64,000 bases of DNA from the NCBI GenBank assembly GCA_023639215.1, contig CP097899.1, positions 4,832,001 through 4,896,000 on the forward strand. Direction: 5' to 3'. A model generated the notes under the pieces. It worked only from the letters and a program-made list of their open reading frames with translations. It was not told the origin of the DNA and did no database searches. Below, in pieces: positions 42,394 through 50,888 of the stretch (position 1 is its first letter; each line of letters opens with the position of its first letter). Source of the DNA: Candidatus Pristimantibacillus lignocellulolyticus. GTDB taxonomy: Bacteria; Bacillota; Bacilli; Paenibacillales; Paenibacillaceae. The position numbers and the translations under genes are program-made.

Positions 42394-42796
42394 ACCTTAA
42401 AGTGAATGCTCCTGGAAGTAGTTCCCCCACCGTCATAACACTACTTTCCCCTGCTAAATTCCCCATAATGACTAAAGTATCTGGTTCACATAACTCTATC
42501 ATTACTTGACGACAAACGCCACAGGGTGTAATAGGACCGATCGTATCTCCAACTACTGCAATCGCTGTAAATGTTTTGGGTGCAACCCCTGAAGCAATCG
42601 CACTAAACAAAGCAGTGCGTTCCGCACAATTCGTTGGTCCGTATGCAGCGTTCTCAATGTTACATCCAAGATGAATGCGTCCATCTTGATCTACTAGAGC
42701 TGCACCTACTCGAAACTGCGAGTAAGGTACATAAGCAAGTTTCATTGCTTCTTTCGCTTGCGATAGTAGTATCTGCTGTTCAGACAGTTCCATCAT
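42392..42796 (-). CDS. cdd: Cytidine deaminase
   Basis: A 134-residue homotetrameric-type cytidine deaminase. The zinc site and catalytic glutamate lie in NCAERTAL (about 53-60), with PCGVCRQ (about 88-94) giving the other two cysteines. It salvages cytidine and deoxycytidine to uridine forms. It lies between dgkA and era as in Bacillus, but separated from both by repeats. Its stop codon falls within the end of a palindromic element. Either of two adjacent ATG codons could be the start. Confidence 0.95.
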   Translation of the reverse strand: MMELSEQQILLSQAKEAMKLAYVPYSQFRVGAALVDQDGRIHLGCNIENAAYGPTNCAERTALFSAIASGVAPKTFTAIAVVGDTIGPITPCGVCRQVMIELCEPDTLVIMGNLAGESSVMTVGELLPGAFTLR

Positions 42797-42808
42797 TATT
42801 CCCCCTGT

Positions 42809-43169
42809 TCTCGCTTATCAGCACGATGATTATGCTTCGTTGATTACTCGACTGCGAATATGTCATTCATCGTTTGCTCCGGTGCTCGCGTACCAATTAC
42901 GTACGCTCTGCTCCTCGCTTCTCTAGCTTTATGCCATCTTCTTGGTGTTGACAAGCGAGCTCGCTTGTCAGCATGATGATTATGCTTTGTTGATTACTCG
43001 ACGGCGACTATGTCATTCATCGTTTGCTCCAGTGCTCGCGTATCAATTACGTACGCTCTGCTCCTCGCTTCTCTAGCTTTATGCCATCTTCTTGGTGTTG
43101 ACAAGCGAGCTCGCTTGTCAGCATGATGATTATGCTTTGTTGATTACTCGACGGCGACTATGTCATTCA
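42809..43169 (-). repeat. Tandem array of shorter palindromic units, 150-bp period, between dgkA and cdd
   Basis: Units start at about 42811, 42961 and 43111 (two complete, the third truncated just before the dgkA stop). Here the outer TTCAAAA arms are missing, so copies are joined directly through the perfect 20-bp palindrome GACAAGCGAGCTCGCTTGTC (42950-42969 and again at 43100-43119). The internal sequence (GTACCAATTACGTACGC, CCATCTTCTTGGTG) ties it to the same family as the metG array. No gene is seen in this 374-base gap. Confidence 0.88.
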
Positions 43170-43170
43170 A

Positions 43171-43530
43171 TTAAAATAGCAACACCCAAAGCTTAGGCAT
43201 GATAATAATACATCCGATGAATATAGAAGCAATAGCCATTATAAGTACTGCCCCTGCTGCTACATCTTTCGCTACTTTGGCCAAAGGGTGATAATGTGGG
43301 CTTTCCAAATCTACTAAAGCCTCAATAGCTGTGTTTACTAATTCTAAACTCATAACTGCTGCGATAACTAAAATAATAATACACCATTCTACCCATGTAA
43401 TAGAAACAATGGCACCAAGTATGAGAACAATTGGTGCCACTGTCAAATGGATTTTCATATTACGTTGTGTAGAAATACCATACCAAATTCCTTCAAATGC
43501 GTATCCCATGCTACGTAAAACCTTAAACAT
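43171..43530 (-). CDS. dgkA: Diacylglycerol / undecaprenol kinase DgkA
   Basis: A 119-residue membrane kinase with three hydrophobic helices and the family motif LELVNTAIEALVDL (about 61-74), with the catalytic glutamate and Asn-Thr-Ala. In Gram-positive bacteria this family phosphorylates undecaprenol. The start overlaps the ybeY stop by one base, which implies coupling. The gene is immediately followed by the 150-bp repeat array rather than cdd. Confidence 0.94.
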   Translation of the reverse strand: MFKVLRSMGYAFEGIWYGISTQRNMKIHLTVAPIVLILGAIVSITWVEWCIIILVIAAVMSLELVNTAIEALVDLESPHYHPLAKVAKDVAAGAVLIMAIASIFIGCIIIMPKLWVLLF

Positions 43531-44027
43531 TAGCGTGTCAAACCAACTTGTTGTAGAACAGCTTCTTGTTTTTGTGTCATTACTTCTTCCGCTTCATCAT
43601 CTTGATGATCGTAGCCTAGTAAATGCAGAAAACCATGAACAAAAAGGAATCCGATTTCACGTTCAAGGGAATGCCCATATTCTATCCGTTGCTCTTCTGC
43701 ACGTTCCACAGAAATAATAATATCTCCTAGCATACCTGATATTGGGTCAATCTCATCTTCACTTTCAACTTCAAAAATGATGTTCAATTCATCTACACCA
43801 TCATCATTTAGTGCGAAAGATAATACATCAGTTGGACGATCAATATTACGATACTGCTTATTCAATTCATGAATTTCTTCGTTATTAGTAAATGTTAATG
43901 TAACTTCACCAGAAGTTAATCCTTCATTTTCAGCAGCTATTTGTAAGATTCGAGTTAATTTCTCAATCCATTCATCCGAAATTTCGAATTCACTTTGATT
44001 ATTGTTCCAATCTAATACTATGCTCAT
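43530..44027 (-). CDS. ybeY: Endoribonuclease / rRNA maturation factor YbeY
   Basis: A 165-residue YbeY. The zinc site HGFLHLLGYDHQDD (H-x3-H-x5-H) lies near residue 130, and TDVLSF at about 89-94 is conserved. It acts in 16S rRNA 3' end maturation and 70S quality control. Coupled on both sides: one base shared with pgpH upstream and with dgkA downstream. Confidence 0.96.
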   Translation of the reverse strand: MSIVLDWNNNQSEFEISDEWIEKLTRILQIAAENEGLTSGEVTLTFTNNEEIHELNKQYRNIDRPTDVLSFALNDDGVDELNIIFEVESEDEIDPISGMLGDIIISVERAEEQRIEYGHSLEREIGFLFVHGFLHLLGYDHQDDEAEEVMTQKQEAVLQQVGLTR

Positions 44028-46282
44028 TAGATCTGCTCCTTCTCGTTACCTTTTTGTTTGACATCCTCTGGATATTCAATTCGTGAATGGAATATGCCCA
44101 TTAAGCTTTCTTTCAACGATTGTGCTATTTTATCTAGTTCTTTCATCGTCAGATCACATTCATTGTACTGATTATCATCGACTCTGTTTTTTATTATTTT
44201 GTGAATCATATCTTCAACCTGTGTAATCGTAGGATTACGCAAGCTTCGTACTGCTGCTTCTACACAATCTGCAATTCCAACAACAGCCGCTTCTTTGGAC
44301 TGAGCTTTAGGACCAGGATAACGGAAATCTTCTTCTTTGAAATCAGGCTCAACACCTTGTCCCTCTGCTTCTTTCAATGCTTTGTAATAGAAGAATTTCA
44401 ATGAAGTTGTACCATGATGCTGCTCAGCAATATCACGTAATTGTTTAGGAATATTGTATGCCTTCAACATTTCCGCACCATCTTTAGCATGTGCAACAAT
44501 AATTGACTTACTCAACATTGGATCAATCGTATCATGTGGATTACTCATATTCGTCTGGTTTTCTATGAAATAGCTCGGACGTTTTGTCTTACCTAGATCA
44601 TGATAGAAAGAACCTACTCTACATAACAATCCATTTGCCCCGATAGATTCTGCTGCAGCCTCAGCTAGATTACCTACCATTACACTATGATGATAAGTTC
44701 CTGGCGTCTCAGTGAGTAATTTCCGCAGTAAAGGATGATTCGGACTAGATAATTCTACAAGTTTCAATGCAGATAATATACCAAATGAAATTTCGAAAAA
44801 TGGCATAAGACCAACAACAAGAATTGATGTGACTAATCCACTACCAAAAGCAAGTCCTAGTGAATATAGCATTGGCATCCGATCTAATTGCTCTGCCATT
44901 AATAGCATCGTTAATACGGAGAATGAACCGAATAAGCTTACCATTATTCCTGCTTTTAATATTGCCGATCTTTGACTTGCATGTTTTATGGAATAAATTG
45001 CTGCCAAAGATATAACTATAATATATACTCCAAACTTAAAATCAAGTAACAGTGACGTATTCGTGTTCAATATGACTGAACCAACAATACTGAAAATAAA
45101 TGTACTAGCCATCGCAAGATGCTCGTCTATAAGTAATGTAATCAGCATTATACCTAGAGCTGCGGGCGCAAAATAACCTGCTACGTTTGCGGTTTCTGAC
45201 TGAATTACTGAAGTTATTTGAATAACTCCAAAATTTATAAGGTAGATAAGTAACAGCATAAGTAGCTGTGTGTTGTTATAACTAGCACGCTTTAATCCTA
45301 CACCTGACGATTGTGATAAATACACATAAAGAAATGCAAATAACATGAGAGACAATAACACAACACCAATTCGTGACCAATGATGATCAGTACCTTGAAG
45401 TACATTAGCTTCTGTTAACAGAGCAAAGAGGTCTGGTGTAATTTCTTGGTTTTTTTTCACAATTACTTCATTTTCTTTATAAACGATTGGCGTTGTATTG
45501 TTACGTGCTTCTTCTCTAGCCTCATCTGTCATCGTCTTATCAAAAAAACGATTTGGCATAATAGAGAAACGAGCAATTTCTTGAACAATTTCACGAGCCG
45601 TGCGGTTAGAAATTGTACTAGAATTCACCATTTCAGCTACTTGAGTACGAGCTGTTTCAGCATTACGAATTGGTTCGATCGTTAACTTTCTAACGATTTC
45701 TTTTGCCACCATTCTCATTTCAGTCAGTTGTTCTTGAGAAAGTTGTGGCAATTTGTAAAATGTTTCTTCTGGAATCGTATAACGCTGTTCCTTCGCTACA
45801 TTGCTCATCTCTTCTAGCAACAATTCGTTATAAGTAGTGGTGGCATTGCTTGATTTTACAAATATTTGAATATGTTGGTCGTATCGGCTTGGAATCTCTG
45901 AGCGATATATATCTATTTTGTCTTCCTTACTTACTTGATCGTCAGCATTTAATTGTTCAATTCTTAGAAATATAGACTCCACTAACGAGTCATTTCGCGA
46001 TGCAACAATAGAATAAGAATCTTCAATCGCATTAGCAGCCTTTTCTTCTGCTTCTCTCGTTGCTTTTTCATCTCTAATTTCTGTTGGTGCCTTTATATCT
46101 TTATCACTCACTGATCCCTCAGTAATATTGTATGTTTCAGGAATAATATGTGGTGCTAGATTGAGATAGAAAAGAATGACGAACAACGCCATCAACATCC
46201 ATTTAACTAGATTACTTTGTCTCCAACCAGTGAAATTCAAGTGGTTTCCCTTAACATTTCGGCTATTTTTCTGTTGTGTCAT
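44027..46282 (-). CDS. pgpH: 7TM-HD cyclic-di-AMP phosphodiesterase, PgpH/YqfF type
   Basis: A 751-residue protein. One N-terminal helix (about 27-45) is followed by an extracytoplasmic 7TMR-HDED domain (about 50-310) and seven transmembrane helices (about 310-500). A cytoplasmic HD domain follows, with HSVMVGNLAEAAAE, FYHDLGKTKRP and AHAKDGAEML. This is the PgpH layout, which hydrolyses c-di-AMP. It sits between phoH and ybeY as in Bacillus. The final ~100 residues also hold the conserved EAAVVGIADCVEAAVRSL. Confidence 0.94.
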   Translation of the reverse strand: MTQQKNSRNVKGNHLNFTGWRQSNLVKWMLMALFVILFYLNLAPHIIPETYNITEGSVSDKDIKAPTEIRDEKATREAEEKAANAIEDSYSIVASRNDSLVESIFLRIEQLNADDQVSKEDKIDIYRSEIPSRYDQHIQIFVKSSNATTTYNELLLEEMSNVAKEQRYTIPEETFYKLPQLSQEQLTEMRMVAKEIVRKLTIEPIRNAETARTQVAEMVNSSTISNRTAREIVQEIARFSIMPNRFFDKTMTDEAREEARNNTTPIVYKENEVIVKKNQEITPDLFALLTEANVLQGTDHHWSRIGVVLLSLMLFAFLYVYLSQSSGVGLKRASYNNTQLLMLLLIYLINFGVIQITSVIQSETANVAGYFAPAALGIMLITLLIDEHLAMASTFIFSIVGSVILNTNTSLLLDFKFGVYIIVISLAAIYSIKHASQRSAILKAGIMVSLFGSFSVLTMLLMAEQLDRMPMLYSLGLAFGSGLVTSILVVGLMPFFEISFGILSALKLVELSSPNHPLLRKLLTETPGTYHHSVMVGNLAEAAAESIGANGLLCRVGSFYHDLGKTKRPSYFIENQTNMSNPHDTIDPMLSKSIIVAHAKDGAEMLKAYNIPKQLRDIAEQHHGTTSLKFFYYKALKEAEGQGVEPDFKEEDFRYPGPKAQSKEAAVVGIADCVEAAVRSLRNPTITQVEDMIHKIIKNRVDDNQYNECDLTMKELDKIAQSLKESLMGIFHSRIEYPEDVKQKGNEKEQI

Positions 46283-46322
46283 TCACAATCATCCTTTCCT
46301 TTAAAATCTAGATTTATGTAGA

Positions 46323-47294
46323 TTATGATTTGGACTCAGCGTCACGATCATATGCCATAATGATTTTTTGGACAAGAGTGTGACGAACAACATCTTGTTC
46401 TGTAAAGAGCATCATGCCTATCTCATCGATATTTGAAAGAATACGTTTCGCCTCGATTAATCCAGAGTTTTTACCTCGTGGTAAGTCGATTTGCGTAACG
46501 TCACCGTTAATAACCATTTTAGCACCAAAACCAAGACGAGTAAGGAACATTTTCATCTGTTCGGGCGTCGTGTTTTGTGCCTCATCTAAAATAATAAAAG
46601 CATCATCTAATGTTCTACCACGCATATAAGCAAGTGGTGCAATCTCAATCATACCACGCTCAATCGCTTTAACCGTTTGTTCTGCTCCTAGCACATCGTG
46701 CAGGGCATCATATAAGGGACGTAAGTATGGATCGACTTTTTCCTGCAAATCACCCGGTAAGAAGCCTAGATTCTCACCTGCTTCTACTGCTGGACGAGTT
46801 AATATAATGCGCTTTACTAAGTTTTCTTTCAAAGCGGCAACTGCTAGTACAACAGCTAAATAGGTTTTACCGGTTCCAGCTGGACCGATTCCAAAAACGA
46901 TATCAAGCTTACGAATTAATTTCGCATAGTGACGTTGACCTATGGTTTTAACCATAATTTTTTTACCACGATATGTCGTAGCTAACGGTTTTTTGAATAA
47001 ATCTAACAATTCTTCTGCTTGCATTTTCATGGCAAGATCAAGTGCGTACGTCATATCTCGTTCAGAAGGTGAATATCCTTCTCGAACCAATTGTAAAAGG
47101 ACTTGATACAACTGTTCCAAAGAATCTACTTCATTACTTGGGCCACTAATCGTGATTTCTGCATCTCTTGAAGATATTTTAGCACTAACTCGTTGTTCAA
47201 TTAGACGTAAATATTTATCTTGCGGACCAAAGATAGCTAAAGCCTCTTCCGCATTTTGGACTAGAATTTTGACTGTTTTCGCTTCATTTTGCAA
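46323..47294 (-). CDS. phoH: PhoH-like ATPase (YbeZ)
   Basis: A 323-residue P-loop ATPase. Walker A GPAGTGKT is at 137-144 and Walker B-type FIILDEAQNT follows. An N-terminal ~100-residue KH-like segment is present. It is linked to YbeY in RNA metabolism, and ybeY lies two genes downstream. The gene begins 6 bases past the yqfD stop codon. The exact biochemical role of PhoH is not settled. Confidence 0.95.
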   Translation of the reverse strand: MQNEAKTVKILVQNAEEALAIFGPQDKYLRLIEQRVSAKISSRDAEITISGPSNEVDSLEQLYQVLLQLVREGYSPSERDMTYALDLAMKMQAEELLDLFKKPLATTYRGKKIMVKTIGQRHYAKLIRKLDIVFGIGPAGTGKTYLAVVLAVAALKENLVKRIILTRPAVEAGENLGFLPGDLQEKVDPYLRPLYDALHDVLGAEQTVKAIERGMIEIAPLAYMRGRTLDDAFIILDEAQNTTPEQMKMFLTRLGFGAKMVINGDVTQIDLPRGKNSGLIEAKRILSNIDEIGMMLFTEQDVVRHTLVQKIIMAYDRDAESKS

Positions 47295-47300
47295 CTATAC

Positions 47301-48494
47301 TCAATCTCCCTGCATTTGGACTATTGGTAATTCCTTCGTAATTGACTGATTCACTTCAAAAAGCACCTTCATTACAACTTTACCATTGTCCGACTCTTCA
47401 TGCAAAACAATTTCACTAACAACACGAGCATCTTCACCAGCCATTGATTGAACATTGATTCTTGCTTGTTCTAGACTTATTAGCTTCGCTTCTTCAACTG
47501 ATACTTCTTTTTGTTCAAACCGCGCTTCTTGTTCAACTTCTTTCATCGTACCAAACGGCAATTCAAAATTCCAAAGATGTAGTTGCTCTCTTGAAGTCAA
47601 TATTTCCGATTTCTCATACGGAGTTTGACCATATCCTGATATCTGCATCGCACGATTACCTATAACAAAGTAGTTTCGTTCCTGCTTCTCTCCAGTATAC
47701 GCTCTATATTTCTGTATTAACGGTGTAGACACATTATATTCATACCATACGATTCCTTTAACTTTTCCTTGAGCAACAACAACCTCAGAATGTGCATCTG
47801 TTCCAATAATACCTGAAATTAATGTTTGTCCCTTTTTCACACGCATGTTTTTACGAACAAGCGGTTTTCCTTCTTCTGCTATTATGTACGTTATTATTGC
47901 ATCATTAGTTGCAACAAGATGGCGTGGGCTATACTTTTTCCGTTCTTCTGGAATTGTCATTTCTACAACTTGAATTTTAACTTTTGTTCCATTTTTCACT
48001 ACACCTATCCAATTTGTACCAGGAATTGCATTTACTAATTTTTTTGAGATAATATCTGTGTCTTGTAGCCGGAACGACCATTGCAGAGGATAGAGTCCTT
48101 CTGCTTTCGCAGCTGCAATGATCTCCTCTTTTGGTATTCGCTCATTCCCTTCAACATCAACAGTCCATACTAAGGATGAAAGAAGAAAGATTATTGTAAA
48201 GAACAACGCTATTCCAACAGAAAACCAAATCCGTTTTTCCATACGACTTAATAAAAATGGAAGCCCTTCTTTGCGCACAATTCGCATCGTACTTCCAGCA
48301 GCTCGAATATATTTTTTGAGACCGAAGTATTGAGCCAAACTCACTTCAAACCTGACAATTTCTGAGCTTGTCCAACGAATATTAGCTAATGATAACTTCG
48401 CAGACAATACCTCGTTGAGGAAACGAGCAACGTCTCCTCCTTGTAACTCAACCTCTACCCGACCTTTCACCCACTCTACCAATGTTCCTTTCAT
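47301..48494 (-). CDS. yqfD: Sporulation protein YqfD
   Basis: A 397-residue YqfD family protein. The N-terminus (MKGTLVEWVKGRVEVEL) and one hydrophobic helix at about residues 92-112 are followed by a POTRA/FtsQ-like FNVEVEGN-type segment (VDVEGNERIPKEEIIAAAKAEG). It lies with yqfC; in Bacillus the pair are sigma-E-dependent. I chose the ATG at 48494 because GAAGGAGGG precedes it at 6-7 bases, rather than the ATG eight codons upstream. Role in spore formation is inferred from family. Confidence 0.9.
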   Translation of the reverse strand: MKGTLVEWVKGRVEVELQGGDVARFLNEVLSAKLSLANIRWTSSEIVRFEVSLAQYFGLKKYIRAAGSTMRIVRKEGLPFLLSRMEKRIWFSVGIALFFTIIFLLSSLVWTVDVEGNERIPKEEIIAAAKAEGLYPLQWSFRLQDTDIISKKLVNAIPGTNWIGVVKNGTKVKIQVVEMTIPEERKKYSPRHLVATNDAIITYIIAEEGKPLVRKNMRVKKGQTLISGIIGTDAHSEVVVAQGKVKGIVWYEYNVSTPLIQKYRAYTGEKQERNYFVIGNRAMQISGYGQTPYEKSEILTSREQLHLWNFELPFGTMKEVEQEARFEQKEVSVEEAKLISLEQARINVQSMAGEDARVVSEIVLHEESDNGKVVMKVLFEVNQSITKELPIVQMQGD

Positions 48495-48573
48495 TACAAA
48501 CCCTCCTTCAACTTTCATTACTGTTTGATACAGCTTCTTTAAGTAAAATAATAATCTTCGTAATCTCGTTTAC

Positions 48574-48852
48574 TCACGGAAGCAACTGAATTCCTTTAAT
48601 AACACCTTCCACGAATACTTCATCCGTCCAAATCGTTCTAATGATTAACCCTTCTCCCGTAACTTCTAATTCGCCTTTACTAAGTGAAAGGCGTAATAAA
48701 TCCTCACGGAAATGAATTACTCCTCTATGATTTTCAATATATAGCTGACGATCACCGATCAAGGTCATTCTAGGTAACTCAAATACAACGTCTTCTGGCA
48801 TATCAAGCAAAGTCGCTGTTAGTCTATGTAGTTTCCTTTTAATTTGTCTCAT
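48574..48852 (-). CDS. yqfC: Sporulation protein YqfC
   Basis: A 92-residue YqfC. It reads MRQIKRKLHRLTATLLDMPE, then ELPRMTLIGDRQLYIENHRGVIHF, and the closing VFVEGVIKGIQLLP, a short beta-rich protein. The open frame continues 41 codons upstream, but this region is not like the family and carries a possible sigma-E promoter and the AAAGGGGAA ribosome binding site. The ATG at 48852 is therefore preferred. Function unknown; expected in the mother cell. Confidence 0.85.
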   Translation of the reverse strand: MRQIKRKLHRLTATLLDMPEDVVFELPRMTLIGDRQLYIENHRGVIHFREDLLRLSLSKGELEVTGEGLIIRTIWTDEVFVEGVIKGIQLLP

Positions 48853-48918
48853 TGATGAAGGTTCCCCTTTCTCAAACATCGATTTGTTACCTGCCAAGAG
48901 ACACATCGGTACTATACC

Positions 48919-48947
48919 AAAATATGCAGCGATCAGTGTAAATATGA
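48919..48947 (-). promoter_or_regulatory. Possible sigma-E promoter of yqfCD
   Basis: Minus-strand TCATATT (48941-48947), 14 bases and CATATTTT (48919-48926) partly match the sigma-E pattern (KMATATT-N14-CATACAmT; -10 matches 5 of 8). The site is 67 bases ahead of yqfC. Confidence 0.4.
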
Positions 48948-48976
48948 GAAAATGTAATAGTTTCAGCATCAACACA

Positions 48977-49028
48977 AAAAGGGCCTAGATAAGTTTCTTC
49001 ATTTCGAAGAAAATATCTAGGCCCTTTA
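48977..49028 (-). terminator. Terminator between the 190-residue gene and yqfC
   Basis: AAAGGGCCTAGATA and TATCTAGGCCCTTT (14 bp, perfect) flank a loop with TTTCTTC/GAAGAAA. On the minus strand it is followed by TTTGTG. It isolates yqfCD from the upstream floA cluster. Confidence 0.75.
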
Positions 49029-49057
49029 TTGTGACTCTTACTAATTTCAAACATTTC

Positions 49058-49630
49058 CTAACGTCTAAATGGTCGTTTGGCTCTTGGAGAACTCAACACT
49101 TCTGACCACAGTACCGCTTTTCGTAATTCGTCAGCTGTTAATTCCGAGTGTTTACGTTTATCCTTATCCTCAGGTGCTGCAAAGGGGTCTACAGGCTGCT
49201 TAGCCTTTGATTCCCGCCCTAATTCATTCTGTGCGAAGTAATCAGTCGATAAATCATCCCGCCCTGTCTGAAGCGTTCTAGCGGCTTGTTGTAGTCGCTG
49301 TTGCTGCTCATAACGCATTTTTTGCTCTTCACGCAACTGATCGGCACGTTGCATTTGTCTTTCCCTATGCATTTCCTCTTCTTGTAGGCGTTGTAATTCC
49401 GCTCTACGTCTCTGCTCTAAACTATCGTCATATTCAGGCTGTTCGTAATCATCTTCATCATCACGCTCATCCTGATTACGATTAGTCTGATTCGTTCCCC
49501 CACCAAAAGTAGGCATCGAATTACCCTTTTCAGACTTCGATCCAGAGAACAGTTTATAGATGAAAAATAGAGCACCGATAACAAAAATAAAGTTATTTTG
49601 TATAAATTCAACAATATCCAAGGCTAACAC
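49058..49630 (-). CDS. Single-pass membrane protein with Gln/Arg-rich coiled coil, unrecognised
   Basis: A 190-residue product. A hydrophobic helix lies at about residues 10-27 (NNFIFVIGALFFIYKLF). A Gly/Asn/Asp-rich linker follows. The strongly helical segment at about 70-120 is rich in Gln, Arg and Glu (RRAELQRLQEEEMHRERQMQ). The final stretch includes ELTADELRKAVLWSEVLSSP. The design is an anchor with a cytoplasmic coiled coil. It lies directly after floA; a membrane-microdomain or scaffold partner is possible but is only inference. No family recognised. Confidence 0.7.
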   Translation of the reverse strand: MLALDIVEFIQNNFIFVIGALFFIYKLFSGSKSEKGNSMPTFGGGTNQTNRNQDERDDEDDYEQPEYDDSLEQRRRAELQRLQEEEMHRERQMQRADQLREEQKMRYEQQQRLQQAARTLQTGRDDLSTDYFAQNELGRESKAKQPVDPFAAPEDKDKRKHSELTADELRKAVLWSEVLSSPRAKRPFRR

Positions 49631-49688
49631 CTCCTATCTGCCTCAAATGTGTTACACACTTTGTGTACGATTGAGATAAGAATTAGCC

Positions 49689-50675
49689 TTATTTATTTTT
49701 CGGGTCCGTAGAATCACCTAGTGATGAACGCATAGATGTATCAGCTTCAATGTTTTTCATGTTCAAATAATCCATAACACCTAGTTTCCCACTACGTAAT
49801 GCTTCAGCCATAGCTAGAGGTACTTGAGATTCGGATTCTACTACGCGAGCTTCCATCTCAACAACTTTAGCTTTGTTTTCTTGTTCTTGCGCAACAGCCA
49901 TTGCACGACGTTCTTCCGCTTTAGCTTGTGCAATTTTTTTATCAGCTTCCGCTTGTTCCGTTTGAAGATGTGCACCAATGTTTTTACCTACATCTACGTC
50001 TGCGATATCAATCGATAGAATTTCGAATGCAGTACCAGCATCAAGACCTTTTTCAAGAACGGTGCGTGAAATTTTATCAGGGTTTTCTAGAACGTCTTTA
50101 TGCGAATTCGAACTACCTACTGTAGATACAATACCTTCACCGATACGTGCAATAATTGTATCTTCACCAGCACCACCGACTAGACGATCAATGTTTGCAC
50201 GAACTGTAACTCGAGCTCTTACTTTAACTTCGATACCATCTTTCGCTACTGCTGAAACGATTGGAGTTTCAATAACTTTTGGATTAACGCTCATTTGTAC
50301 TGCTTGTAGAACATCACGACCTGCCAGATCAATAGCTGCCGCACGTTCAAAAATCAATGGGATATTCGCACGTTGTGCTGCAATTAATGCATTAACTACT
50401 CGGTCAACATTACCACCTGCTAGAAAATGACTTTCTAACTGATTAATAGATAAACCAAGACCTGCTTTTGTTGCTTTGATCAACGGGTTCACGATACGAC
50501 TAGGAACTACGCGACGTAATCTCATCGCAAACAGTGTAATAATCCCTACTCTTACGCCTGAAGCAAGTGCTGATATCCATAGCATAATTGGGAAAAAGCT
50601 TAATAATACGCTTAATACGATAACTGCCAATATTACAAAAATTACAACAACCAAACCTGGGTCTAAACCAAACAT
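49689..50675 (-). CDS. floA: Flotillin-like protein FloA (YqfA)
   Basis: A 328-residue FloA. One N-terminal membrane segment (about 8-28), the SPFH-like domain (RVVPSRIVNPLIKATKAGLG, then AAQRANIPLIFERAAAIDLAGRDV) and a C-terminal coiled region rich in AKAEERRAMAVAQEQEN. FloA organises membrane microdomains. In Bacillus it is made with YqeZ (NfeD) from a sigma-W promoter; the same arrangement is here, with an intervening palindromic element of 169 bp. Confidence 0.95.
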   Translation of the reverse strand: MFGLDPGLVVVIFVILAVIVLSVLLSFFPIMLWISALASGVRVGIITLFAMRLRRVVPSRIVNPLIKATKAGLGLSINQLESHFLAGGNVDRVVNALIAAQRANIPLIFERAAAIDLAGRDVLQAVQMSVNPKVIETPIVSAVAKDGIEVKVRARVTVRANIDRLVGGAGEDTIIARIGEGIVSTVGSSNSHKDVLENPDKISRTVLEKGLDAGTAFEILSIDIADVDVGKNIGAHLQTEQAEADKKIAQAKAEERRAMAVAQEQENKAKVVEMEARVVESESQVPLAMAEALRSGKLGVMDYLNMKNIEADTSMRSSLGDSTDPKNK

Positions 50676-50715
50676 CCAATCATTCCTCTCAATTTGTAAT
50701 CAAATTAATTTGCCT

Positions 50716-50884
50716 GTTCAAAAAGGTCGGCTTTCAGTGACGAGAAGATGGAATGATACTAGAAAACGAGGAGCACAGCGTACGGGTTATGTACGTGAGC
50801 ACCGTAGATTTCGGTAGCAATCCATCTTAGATGTCGAGTATGCTACTACGCATAACTTCGCAATCAAAGTCGGGCTCTTTGAAC
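50716..50884. repeat. Palindromic element between floA and nfeD
   Basis: GTTCAAAAAGGTCGGCTTTC at the left and AAAGTCGGGCTCTTTGAAC at the right, with an internal GCGTACGGGTTATGTACGTG dyad. It lies in the gap within a presumed two-gene operon, 5 bases from the nfeD stop. Confidence 0.85.
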
Positions 50885-50888
50885 ATCC

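Noticed and set aside
48853..48975. N-terminal hydrophobic extension of yqfC (41 codons)
   Set aside because: It is not part of the family, overlaps a possible sigma-E promoter, and a better ribosome binding site precedes the internal ATG.
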